Shown piece after piece: positions 1-7,626 of a DNA stretch of 64,000 nucleotides. The notes beneath the pieces were generated by a model that searched no databases, was not told the DNA's origin, and worked only from the letters and a program-made list of their open reading frames with translations. The stretch is taken from contig NZ_JAGMUO010000024.1 of the NCBI RefSeq assembly GCF_019049325.1, positions 62,001 through 126,000 on the forward strand. The letters run 5' to 3'. A program made the translations under genes and the position numbers. Numbering within the stretch: position 1 is the stretch's first letter; each line of letters begins with the position of its first letter. This DNA comes from Streptomyces sp. AC512_CC834 (GTDB lineage: Bacteria > Actinomycetota > Actinomycetes > Streptomycetales > Streptomycetaceae).

Positions 1-1105
1 GACCCAGCAGGGCCACCAGCTCCCGATGGGTGAACCCGCCGGGCAGCGGGGTCCCCGTACTGCCCAGAGCGGAGGGGTCGAGGCCGTCGACGTCGATGGT
101 GACGTGGTAGGCGATGTCCTCGGGGAGCTGGGCCAGGAGCTGCTGCGGCGTGGCGGTGGCGGCCGTGGTGCCCGGCCACACCAGGCGTTTGTCGCTGGGG
201 GAACAGCGCGGCTGCTCGAGCTGGCGGATTCCGTACTGGACGACCCGGTGGACGCTGTCGTGTCCGATGACCCAGTTCATCACGTTGCCGTGGTGCAGAT
301 CCCGCTCCCAGCCGTCCGTACGGGGCTCGGCGTAGTCGGTGTGCGCGTCGATGTGCAGCACGCCCAGTGCCTTGTGATGCCCGGTCAGCCCCTGGACGAC
401 GGGCCACGTGATGGAGTGGTCGCCGCCGATCACGACCGGCAGGCGGCCCGCGGCGGCGGTGGCGGACACGACCTGGGTGAGCATCGCGAAACTCGGCCCG
501 TTGCGGGTGTGCACGACCTGCGAGATGTCCCCCACGTCGGCGAGCCGTCGCCCGGCGAGCAACTGCCGGCCGCCGACCGGGTCGTATGCACCCGGCGGTC
601 CGTCGGCCGTGTCGCGGTACTGGAACAGCGCCCCGCTCGTCCGCCGCAGGAAGTTGGGCGCGAAGCGGCTGCCGGGGTGGTGTGTCACCCCGACGTCGTA
701 GGGCATGCCGATGAAGACCAGGTCACTGGCGTTCCCGCGCAGCGCGTCGGCCAGCGGCAGGACGGGCGCGTTGAACATGCCGCCGCGACCGGTGGGCAGC
801 GTCACCCCGTCGGGCAGGTACGGGACGAGCAGGCCCTGTTCGCGCAGCCCGGCCACGGACGCGTACAGCCGCTCCCGCAGCGCCGGGCTGTCGGCGACGA
901 GCGGCTCGACGACGCTGCGTACGGTGCGCGGCACGGCGAAGGCGCGCCACAGTCCGGCGGTGGCGGTGCGCAGGCTGACACGGTGGGTCTTCTTCGTGTG
1001 CCACACGACTGTGGTCTCGCGGTCGGCGGAGAGGATCGCCAGGTCGGGATCGACCACGAGCAGTGCGGCCTCGACACCTTGGGTGTCCGGTTCAGTCACG
1101 GTCAT
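1..1105 (-). CDS. RRE-like domain fused to arginase/agmatinase-family enzyme (3' end outside window)
   Basis: This gene runs off the left edge; 368 codons are visible from the ATG at 1105. Residues about 120-367 carry the ureohydrolase signature: GGDHS (about 228-231), DAHTD (about 253-257), IDVDGLDP (about 336-343) and GGFTHRE, so the binuclear Mn site appears intact. The family hydrolyses guanidino groups to amine plus urea. Residues about 13-105 are an extension that ordinary arginases lack. Their pattern (beta strands, then LWRAFAVPRTV helix, then VAGLREQGLLV) resembles PqqD-like RiPP recognition elements. The start overlaps the GNAT stop by 14 bases, and a precursor-like peptide opens the operon. 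I infer a peptide arginase making ornithine in a RiPP; a small-molecule ureohydrolase is the alternative. Confidence 0.75.
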   Translation of the reverse strand, partial: MTVTEPDTQGVEAALLVVDPDLAILSADRETTVVWHTKKTHRVSLRTATAGLWRAFAVPRTVRSVVEPLVADSPALRERLYASVAGLREQGLLVPYLPDGVTLPTGRGGMFNAPVLPLADALRGNASDLVFIGMPYDVGVTHHPGSRFAPNFLRRTSGALFQYRDTADGPPGAYDPVGGRQLLAGRRLADVGDISQVVHTRNGPSFAMLTQVVSATAAAGRLPVVIGGDHSITWPVVQGLTGHHKALGVLHIDAHTDYAEPRTDGWERDLHHGNVMNWVIGHDSVHRVVQYGIRQLEQPRCSPSDKRLVWPGTTAATATPQQLLAQLPEDIAYHVTIDVDGLDPSALGSTGTPLPGGFTHRELVALLG

Positions 1106-2003
1106 GGACGTACTTCCTGATCCGTACGTTGTCGGTGAACCCGCAGCGCAGGTAGAGCCGGTGGGCCGTCTCGTTGAGGGGGTCGACGTTCAGATAGAGG
1201 TACTCGATGTCCTCCGCGGCGTGGACGGCCTCCAGGGTGTGCCGGACCAGCGCCAGGCCCAGTGACCGGCGCTGGTGCGGCTCGTCGACGGAGAGGTAGT
1301 CGAGGCGCGCGAAGTCGGTGTCGTCGACCCTGATCCACAACACGCAGCCGGCCACCTGGCCGTCCCGCTCGGCCACGGCGACCTGGTAGCCGTCGTCCAG
1401 GTAGTCGGCGAGCCGCGCCACGGGGTCGGAGCTCCAGTGGTGCTGACGCGCGAGCAGCGCGGAGACGGCCGCGAACGCGGCGTCGTCCCGGTCGGTGAGC
1501 GCCCTGATCCACGGGGTCCCCGGGCCGGACGTACCAGGTGCCGGGGCCTCCTGCACCGCGTACCGCATCTCCAACTGCCGTGAGTCGGCCCGCCATCCTG
1601 AGTCCACCAGCGCTGTGGCCAGCACGGTGTTCTCCTCCTGCACGTAGTTGAACAACACGCGCCCACCCGTGGGCACGGCGGTGAGCAGCCTCAGCGCGGC
1701 GGCGGCCGTCCTGCTGTCGTGGTGCGCCTCGTCGAGGAGCGGGCCGAACACGTACGTCGTGTCGTCGGTGTCGGACACCAGGAACCCGGTGAAGCCCACC
1801 GGCGCGCCCTCGGAGTCGCAGACGACGTGCACGAACTCCTCGAGGGAGGAGTCGTACAGGGCGAGTTCCGCGAGGAGTTCGGTCTCGTCCTCGCAGCGGG
1901 GGTATCCGATGCCCTCGGCAGGGACGGTGCTGCTGCGCGCGCAGAGCTTGCCGATGAACGTCAGGTCGGACGGGCGGGCGGGGCGGAGTGAGATGGTGGT
2001 CAT
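1092..2003 (-). CDS. Tandem-GNAT acetyltransferase-like protein
   Basis: A 303-residue protein with two GNAT-like halves. The C-terminal half (about 165-303) is the better conserved, with YLSVDEPHQRRSLGLALV as the acetyl-CoA-binding strand-helix and LNVDPLNETAHRLYLRCGF as the closing GNAT motif. The N-terminal half (about 1-150) keeps the fold pattern but has a poor CoA loop, as in many tandem GNATs where one copy is structural. It lies 45 bases after the decarboxylase and overlaps the arginase-like gene, so it is part of the same transcript. A GGAGG lies about 13 bases before the ATG, slightly far. The substrate is unknown; acylation of an amine released or built by the neighbouring enzymes is an inference. 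Confidence 0.85.
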   Translation of the reverse strand: MTTISLRPARPSDLTFIGKLCARSSTVPAEGIGYPRCEDETELLAELALYDSSLEEFVHVVCDSEGAPVGFTGFLVSDTDDTTYVFGPLLDEAHHDSRTAAAALRLLTAVPTGGRVLFNYVQEENTVLATALVDSGWRADSRQLEMRYAVQEAPAPGTSGPGTPWIRALTDRDDAAFAAVSALLARQHHWSSDPVARLADYLDDGYQVAVAERDGQVAGCVLWIRVDDTDFARLDYLSVDEPHQRRSLGLALVRHTLEAVHAAEDIEYLYLNVDPLNETAHRLYLRCGFTDNVRIRKYVHDRD

Positions 2004-2048
2004 GACAGACGAGCATCCTCCGTCTGGTGGGTCGGGCGGAACACGGCC

Positions 2049-3275
2049 CTAGGAGGCTGGTGTCACCGCGGTGAGCGATCCGTCGTCGAAGAGGTACTCG
2101 GACGGCGGCTCGATCCGGTTGAATCTGCGGGAGTTTGTCATGGTGTACGCGCCGGCGGCGGTCAGGACCACCCGATCGCCGACCCGGGGCGGCGGCAGCC
2201 GCATCGGATGCCGTCCACCGTCCACGCTCAGCCCGAAGAAGTCGTTCTCGTACAGCGTGTTCCCGGCGATCAGCACGGGCTCCGCGGGGGCGTCGGACGC
2301 GTACAGCGGGAGCGCCTGCGGCCGGTGCCAGGGAGCAAGGTTCCACGCCGAGCAGTCCACCGTGACCACCCGCTGCCCGAACACGGGATGGCGGTCCTCC
2401 ACCGCTCGTACCTCGGTCACCAGATAGCCGTACGGCGCGAGTACGGCACCGCCGGGTTCGAACCGAAGCTGGATGTTCCGGCCGGTGCGTCGGCGCCAGT
2501 CGGTCACCATCGTGGCCATCCTGCGCAGGGCGAGCAGGAGTTTGGGCCGGTTCTCGTACAGGTGGAAGAAACCCCCGCCGAAGTCGACGGTGTGCACGTC
2601 CCGGTGATGTTCCGCCACCAGGAGGAGGTACGCGGTCTTGAACAGCAGTGACTCGGGCGTCATCTGGCCGGTGTGCGTGTGCAGCCGTGTCACCCGCAGC
2701 CCGTGGCGCGCGACGAGCTCGGCGGTTCGCGGGTCGGTCGGGGCGACGCCGAACCGGCTGTCCCGGCCGAAGGTCGCAGCGGACTCCAGTGGCGCCGGGA
2801 GCGGAACCCGCACCCGCAGACCCACGTCCGTGCCAGGGAAGTGCGCCCCGTACAGAGCGAGTTGGGATGCCGAGTCGACATCGACGACGACACCGGCCGA
2901 CCTCATCCGCTGGAAGTCGTCGGCGGAGAAGGCGGGCCCCGTCGCGGTGATCTCCCTGAACCCCGCCCGACGGGCGAGGTCGAGTTCGCCCACGCTCGCC
3001 ACGTCGCAGCCCACGCCCAGTTGGGTCATCCGCCGCAGCACGGCGAGGGTGTGGCAGGACTTCAGAGCGACGTTGAGCGCCACACCCGGCACGGCGGCGA
3101 GGTCCTCACGCATCCGTCGCAGCGTATGGCCGACACCGTCGATGTCGTAGATCAGCGCCGGTGTGCCGACGCGCTCGGCAGCACGCAGCAGGCCCTCAGG
3201 GGGCATCAAGTAGAGCGCGTCGTTCCCGGTCGCGGCCGGGCTGCCCGACGCGGCAAGCGCCGTCTGCGTCACCAT
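2049..3275 (-). CDS. Divergent group IV PLP-dependent decarboxylase (ornithine/diaminopimelate decarboxylase fold)
   Basis: A 408-residue alanine-racemase-fold PLP enzyme. The PLP lysine lies in NVALKSCHTLAVL (about residue 70; the family norm is AVKAN), followed by GCDVASVGEL, HTHTGQ (normally HxHVGS), DFGGGF, EPGGAVLAPYG and GAYTMTNSRRFN. Canonical diaminopimelate and ornithine decarboxylases keep a Cys-Glu-x-x-Asp motif near the C-terminus, which is not obvious here (ENDFFG takes its place). I chose ATG 3275 rather than the longer frame because GGAGGAAGG sits 6 bases upstream. It is the second gene of the operon, 139 bases after the precursor-like ORF. Substrate is unknown; ornithine, a derived diamino acid or a carrier-bound amino acid (as for BtrK) are possibilities. 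Confidence 0.85.
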   Translation of the reverse strand: MVTQTALAASGSPAATGNDALYLMPPEGLLRAAERVGTPALIYDIDGVGHTLRRMREDLAAVPGVALNVALKSCHTLAVLRRMTQLGVGCDVASVGELDLARRAGFREITATGPAFSADDFQRMRSAGVVVDVDSASQLALYGAHFPGTDVGLRVRVPLPAPLESAATFGRDSRFGVAPTDPRTAELVARHGLRVTRLHTHTGQMTPESLLFKTAYLLLVAEHHRDVHTVDFGGGFFHLYENRPKLLLALRRMATMVTDWRRRTGRNIQLRFEPGGAVLAPYGYLVTEVRAVEDRHPVFGQRVVTVDCSAWNLAPWHRPQALPLYASDAPAEPVLIAGNTLYENDFFGLSVDGGRHPMRLPPPRVGDRVVLTAAGAYTMTNSRRFNRIEPPSEYLFDDGSLTAVTPAS

Positions 3276-3414
3276 CGTTACCTTCCTCCAAGGTGACCCG
3301 AGAGGCCCCGAAACGGCCATCGGGCCGGAGTCCTCGTCGTACACGCTGTCGGGCGCCTGCGCGCGGGCCCGGTGCAGCCCGGCCCACGCACAAGCCTTGG
3401 AACGGTGCCGGACG

Positions 3415-3606
3415 TCAGCCCTCGTTCAGCCGCGGACGGCTGCCGCCCAGTGTGTTGAGATCCATGTTGATCTCAAGACCGCCGGCGGTCTCCCCGACCG
3501 GGGTGACCGACAGCGACTCGTCTGCCGGCAGCGACCAGTCCTCCTGCTCGAAGACCTCCGACAGCTTGCTCTCGAGCTCCTGGAGCTCGGCTTCGACGAC
3601 TGCCAT
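3415..3606 (-). CDS. Candidate RiPP precursor peptide (63 aa)
   Basis: A small acidic ORF with an exceptionally good ribosome site: AAGGAGG ends 5 bases before the ATG at 3606. This decides the start against the longer open frame. Residues 1-30 form a helical, Glu-rich leader-like segment (MAVVEAELQELESKLSEVFE, then QEDWSLPADE). Residues 44-55 read LEINMDLNTLGG, and the last eight are SRPRLNEG. The GG could be a double-glycine leader cleavage site, leaving a short tail with two arginines, which would fit the arginase-like enzyme downstream. It has no similarity I recognise to a named RiPP class. It is the first gene of the minus-strand operon. A carrier or scaffold peptide is an alternative to a true precursor. 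Confidence 0.7.
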   Translation of the reverse strand: MAVVEAELQELESKLSEVFEQEDWSLPADESLSVTPVGETAGGLEINMDLNTLGGSRPRLNEG

Positions 3607-3828
3607 TTCTTCCTCCTTGCGGTCCATGGGGATCGGAAACGCGATGGGACGGAGACAGCAGCCTCTGACACATGAGGCCGCACACGACCACAGGTCGGTG
3701 CCGAAAGAAACGGGTCCCCCGTACTCCGCGATGGAGCTGTCCCGGACGCGCGTCCCGGTACGGGGCATCCCCACCGGGAGCGCGCTGTCGTAGAGGAGTC
3801 TCATCAACACACGGCGCACACACCAGCC

Positions 3829-3846
3829 TTTGCGCTGTCGCGCAAA
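3829..3846. promoter_or_regulatory. Inverted repeat upstream of the RiPP-like operon
   Basis: TTTGCGC and GCGCAAA are perfect 7-base arms around a TGTC spacer, about 225 bases before the precursor start. It is suited to a dimeric regulator. No regulator gene is adjacent in the window, so operator function is inferred. A weak terminator for the fragment to its right is the alternative. Confidence 0.35.
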
Positions 3847-3886
3847 ACCATGGTGAAGCGCGCTCCCCGACCCGGTCGGCGGCGGA

Positions 3887-4025
3887 CTACGGGTGAGGCG
3901 CGTGCCACTGTGCTGGTACGCGGCCCGGCAGGGTGTCGTCGACCACGTCGCGCAGTGGGGAGCGGGCGGTGATGCCGAGCTTGGGAAGACGCGGTAGAGG
4001 TGGGAGCCGAATGTGCGGGGGAGAG
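3887..4025 (-). pseudogene. LuxR-type regulator C-terminal remnant
   Basis: Reading minus from about 4025, one frame gives RTFGSHLYRVFP and, after a shift of frame near 3978, the next gives KLGITARSPLRDVVDD and stops at 3889. Together these match the recognition-helix end of LuxR-type helix-turn-helix domains, whose consensus is VxTHLYRVFPKLGITSRxxLRD. The single-base loss and the lack of any upstream sensor or ATPase domain show that only a decayed tail remains. It sits just beyond the end of the kinase pseudogene. Confidence 0.55.
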
Positions 4026-4065
4026 CGCCTGCCAGGAAGTCCGAACTGGGAGTCCCCGGGGGCCG

Positions 4066-4951
4066 TCATGCTCGAGTCCCTGGGTTCAGCGGTGGTCCCT
4101 CGCCGGCCTCTCCGGGGGAGTCGAGGCGCGTGGCCGTGACGGTGGGAGGGGCCTCGGGTGACGGAGCGGTGTCCGCGGGTCCAGGGCGCGGCGACGGTAC
4201 CGGTGGCGTGGAGGCGGCCGGGCCGCCGAGCGCGCGGAGCTCATCGGCGACTTCGGCGGCCGAGCCGTACCTGTCACCGGGGTCCGTCGCCAGGAGGCGG
4301 AGGATCAACCGGTCCCAGGCGGGCGAGATGTCCTGTGCCACGCTGCTCGGCGCGGGCGGCGCGTCGTTGAGGTGCGCGGTCAGGAACCCGAGGGTGTCCG
4401 GGGCGGTGCACGGCATTCGGCCGGTGCGGAGTTCGGACAGGACGCAGCCCAACGCCTACAGGTCGCTGCGCTGCTCCGGGTAGCCGCGGGCCTGTTCGGG
4501 GGCGATGTACGCGGCCGAACCGGCGACGACGCCGGTGCGGGTCATGCGGCCGTCGGTGGCCGAGGGGCCGGCGGCCCGGGGCGATGCCGAAGTCGAGGAC
4601 TTTCACCTGGCCGGAGGAGGCGACGAAGATGTTGGCGGGCTTGATGTCACGGTGCAGGACGCCGGCCGCGTGTGCCAGGAACGGTGTGCCGCCCTCCGGG
4701 GTGGCGGCTGTGCCGAGGTCGTGCACGGTCACGACATGTGGATGCTGCAGGGCGGCGGTGACCCGCGCCTCGCGCAGAAATCGGGCGCGTGCCTCGTCGG
4801 CGGTGCTGCCGACGCCCGTGAGTACCGAGATCACCTTGACGGCGACGCCACGGCCCAGGACGTCGTCGCGGGCCTCCCACACCGCCCCCATCCCGCCGCG
4901 CCCCAGCAGCCTGACGAGCCGGTATCGGTCAGCCAGTACGCGCACCACCAC
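4066..4951 (-). pseudogene. Ser/Thr protein kinase pseudogene (three lesions)
   Basis: The N-lobe is clear: DRYRLVRLLGRGGMGAVWEA (Gly loop), GVAVKVI (ATP lysine), then HPHVVTVHDLG. After TPFL the sequence jumps straight to AHAAGVLHRDIKPANI, so roughly 40 residues of the hinge are deleted. After VKVLDFGIA one extra base (around 4557-4580) shifts the frame. The other frame then gives TRTGVVAGSAAYIAPEQ (activation loop and APE motif) and meets an in-frame TAG at 4456-4458 where RSDLYALG is expected. The C-lobe continues to 4066 with a Pro-rich tail. The likely original start is GTG near 4951. Three independent defects make activity implausible. Confidence 0.85.
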
Positions 4952-5160
4952 AGCCCCAAGTCCCCCAGACCGCGCCACGGTCCAGCAAGCAGAACGCAGC
5001 GTAGCCCCGCCTTCGAGCGCGTGTACGGTCGCGTGCGCGGCCCATCGGTGGATGTCTGGTGGCAACGGCCGACGGTCACCGCATGGTGTTCGTACGGCGC
5101 CGGCCGACCTTGGTTCGGGCTCGTCGCGCCCTTCCGGCCGCCGGCCCGGCCTTTGTGGGG

Positions 5161-6750
5161 TCAGTCGACGGTGACGGTCTCGGCGGGCGCTTGCTCATCG
5201 GCGTCCGCGGCGGGTGTGTTCCCGGGTCCGCGGGCGGCGATCCAGAAGAACAGGACGGCCATGATGGCCGCGCCCGCCCACATGGCCTGCTGCCAGCCGT
5301 CGACGAAGGACTGCTGGGCCGCGTGGAGCAGGTCTTGTGCGTGCGGGCCGGTGCTGTCCGCGACCTCGACGGCGTTGGCGACACCCTCACGGGCGGTGTC
5401 CGCGGCGCCCCGGGGGATACCGGTCAGCTTGTCGTCGATGGAGCTTCGGTAGCCGGCGGACACGAGCGCACCGAGCAGCGCGACGCCGAGTGCGGTGCCG
5501 AACTCGCGGGTGACATCGTTCAGGGCGGAGGCGACCCCCTGCTTCTCGCGCGGCAGGGAGGCGGTGATGGCCTCCGTGGACGGGGTCATCGACAGGCCCA
5601 TGCCGACGCCCATGGCGAGCAGGCCGGGCAGCACGGCCGGGTAGCCCCCGCCGACGGAGACGAACAGCGCCATCAGCGCCATGCCGACGCCGGCCAGTGC
5701 GATGCCCACCACCATGGTCGAGCGGGCGCCGATGCCGGCGGCCAGCCTGGGGGCCAGGCCGGAGGACACCATCATCGCGACGGCCATGGGCATCATCGCG
5801 ACCGTGGACAGCAGACCCGACCAGCCGAGTACGGCCTGGAAGAACGGGAAGAGGACCACGCCGATACCCGCCTGGACACCGAAGACCACCAGCAGCGTGA
5901 TCGAGCCGCCCGACAGTCCGCGCTCCCGGAACAGGCGCACATCCAGCAGGGAGGCGTCGCGGCGGTACAGCTCCCAGGCCACGAACCCGACCGCGGCGAT
6001 GAGGCCGACAGCGAGACTGATCAGCGTCTCGGGGGCGGTCCAGCCGCGTTCGGGGCCTTCCTGCAGCACGAAGATCAGGCCGACCACGGCAATGACGGAG
6101 ACCAGAGCGCCAACGGTGTCGAATCGATGGGCCGAGGTCTCGCGGGAGTTGGGAACCCACTTGAGGGTCATCCCGAGGGCCACGCCGACCAGAGCCGCGG
6201 GCAGGACGAACAGCCAGCGCCAGTCGGCGACGTCGACGAGGAGCGCGGAGAGGAACATGCCCAGGATGCCGCCGCCTCCGGCGACACCTGTCCACACGCC
6301 GATCGCCTTGCCGCGCTGCTCCTCGGGGAAGGTGGAGGTGATGACGGCGAGCGTGATCGGCATGATCATGGCGGCGCCGATGCCGCCGGCCACGCGGGCC
6401 CCGAGCATCACCTCTGCCGTCGGCGCCAGGCCCGCGACCACGGTGGCCATGCCGAAGACACCCAGTCCGGCGACGAGCATGGGCTTTCGGCCCAGGCGAT
6501 CGCCCAGGGCACCGAGCGGCAGCAGCAGCGCGGCCAGGGCGAGGGTGTAGATGTTGATGATCCACAGGACCGTGTTCTGGGAGGCGTCGAATTCCACGGC
6601 CATGTGGGTCTGTGCGACGTTCAGCCCGGTCACCGAGGCGATGACCGCCATCAGAGCGATGGAGACGGTGATCAGGATCTTGCGCAGCGGACGCGCGTCG
6701 GGGCCGCCCCGGCCGGCCTGCGCGGCCGGTACGGGCTGGTTCGTACTCAT
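5161..6750 (-). CDS. MFS drug exporter, DHA2 (14-helix) family
   Basis: A 529-residue integral membrane protein with about 14 hydrophobic segments, typical length for the DHA2/EmrB-QacA group of proton-driven exporters. After the first helix it has the LDxTVVNxAL-like region in the form VTGLNVAQTHMAVEF, and motif A as LGDRLGRKPMLVAG near residue 85. Its ATG at 6750 has GGGAGGAA a few bases upstream. It is divergent from an XRE-cupin regulator, with a perfect dyad (6784-6800) between them, so control by that regulator is likely. The substrate is unknown; antiseptics or antibiotics are usual for the family. Confidence 0.9.
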   Translation of the reverse strand: MSTNQPVPAAQAGRGGPDARPLRKILITVSIALMAVIASVTGLNVAQTHMAVEFDASQNTVLWIINIYTLALAALLLPLGALGDRLGRKPMLVAGLGVFGMATVVAGLAPTAEVMLGARVAGGIGAAMIMPITLAVITSTFPEEQRGKAIGVWTGVAGGGGILGMFLSALLVDVADWRWLFVLPAALVGVALGMTLKWVPNSRETSAHRFDTVGALVSVIAVVGLIFVLQEGPERGWTAPETLISLAVGLIAAVGFVAWELYRRDASLLDVRLFRERGLSGGSITLLVVFGVQAGIGVVLFPFFQAVLGWSGLLSTVAMMPMAVAMMVSSGLAPRLAAGIGARSTMVVGIALAGVGMALMALFVSVGGGYPAVLPGLLAMGVGMGLSMTPSTEAITASLPREKQGVASALNDVTREFGTALGVALLGALVSAGYRSSIDDKLTGIPRGAADTAREGVANAVEVADSTGPHAQDLLHAAQQSFVDGWQQAMWAGAAIMAVLFFWIAARGPGNTPAADADEQAPAETVTVD

Positions 6751-6783
6751 GGATTCCTCCCAAAAGGGGCATGCCGAGTCAGC

Positions 6784-6800
6784 ACCGGAGTCGATCCGGT
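6784..6800. promoter_or_regulatory. Dyad operator between MFS and XRE-cupin genes
   Basis: ACCGGA-GTCGA-TCCGGT is a perfect 6-base inverted repeat in the 156-base divergent region, 34 bases before the MFS start. The position suits autoregulation and exporter control by the neighbouring XRE-cupin protein; binding is inferred. Confidence 0.45.
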
Positions 6801-6906
6801 CGCCGAGTGAAGAAAGAGGGGTGGGCCGGGGTCAGTGCCGCCGCGCCGCGGACCATCCACACGTGACGCTAAGCCCGTGTTGCATCAGCGGCATACGATG
6901 TTGCTC

Positions 6907-7500
6907 ATGACGCAAGAAGACGGAGATCTGGACAGCCTCGTACGCAAACGCATCCGCGCTCTGCGGGTGGCGCAGGGCTGGTCCTTGGAGGAGTTGGCCT
7001 CGCGCGCCCACCTGAGTCAGTCCTCGCTGAGCCGCATCGAGAACGGCCGGCGGCGCCTCGCACTGGACCAGTTGGTCACCCTTGCCCGCGCCCTGGACAC
7101 CACACTCGATCAGCTCGTGGAGACCGCCGCCGACGACGTCGTCACCAGCCCCACGATCGACAGCACCCACGGCCGGATGCGCTGGACCATCAAGGCCGAC
7201 CCCGGAATGAGCGTGGTGCGCCAGCGCATGACCGAACCGCCCCCGGAGAACCCGGCGCGCATGCGCGCCCACCCGGGGCGCGAATGGATCGTCGTCCTGT
7301 CCGGCACGGCGATCCTCATGCTCGGCCACCGCCGCTTCCGCCTCGAGGCCAACCAGGCCGCCGAGTTCCCCACGATGATGCCGCACGCGATCGGAGCCGA
7401 CGGCGGGCCCTGCGAAATCCTGGGCATCTTCGACCGGGACGCCCGCCGCGGCCACCGGTCCGGCGGCGACAGCGACGACGCCCAGGGCGCTCTCGAATGA
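6907..7500 (+). CDS. XRE-family regulator with C-terminal cupin domain
   Basis: A 197-residue protein with an N-terminal helix-turn-helix (RIRALRVAQGWSLEELA, then HLSQSSLSRIENGRRR, about residues 14-45) and a C-terminal cupin (about 105-185, with PGREWIVVLSGTAIL and MMPHAIGADG). Such proteins sense small ligands and repress or activate adjacent genes. I chose ATG 6907; an ATG at 6898 would add three residues. No Shine-Dalgarno sequence is visible. It is divergent from the MFS exporter and 126 bases before a methyltransferase gene, so it probably controls one or both. Confidence 0.85.
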   Translation: MTQEDGDLDSLVRKRIRALRVAQGWSLEELASRAHLSQSSLSRIENGRRRLALDQLVTLARALDTTLDQLVETAADDVVTSPTIDSTHGRMRWTIKADPGMSVVRQRMTEPPPENPARMRAHPGREWIVVLSGTAILMLGHRRFRLEANQAAEFPTMMPHAIGADGGPCEILGIFDRDARRGHRSGGDSDDAQGALE

Positions 7501-7613
7501 CGGCAAGGGGCCGCGTGGTGGTGCCCCGGTGTCCTTTTGCGTCTCGAGCAGCACCCAGGGCCATTGCCTTGCGTGAACTGGGAGATCTCATGCCAGAGGC
7601 GCATGGGTCGTCC

Positions 7614-7619
7614 TAGTGT
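7614..7619 (+). promoter_or_regulatory. Possible -10 element (TAGTGT) for leaderless methyltransferase mRNA
   Basis: TAGTGT lies 7 bases before the ATG at 7627 and no ribosome-binding site precedes that ATG. In Streptomyces this spacing is typical of leaderless transcripts that start at the A of the start codon. The -35 region is weak, so this is tentative. Confidence 0.3.
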
Positions 7620-7626
7620 GAAACGC

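Noticed and set aside
26..1120. Long plus-strand open frame opposite the arginase-like gene
   Set aside because: It is the GC-bias shadow of the minus-strand gene, which has complete family motifs; the plus-frame product has no recognisable domains.
3415..3606. Amino-group carrier protein (LysW-like) identity for the small peptide
   Set aside because: It contains EDW internally, but LysW proteins end in EDWGE and carry zinc-binding cysteines, which are absent here.
3607..3819. Longer N-terminal extension of the precursor-like ORF
   Set aside because: The frame is open, but the only good ribosome site is directly before the ATG at 3606, and the upstream part lacks leader-like character.
5059..6810. 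583-codon plus-strand frame opposite the MFS gene
   Set aside because: Composition is His/Gly/Asp/Gln-rich without structure, typical of antisense frames to membrane proteins.
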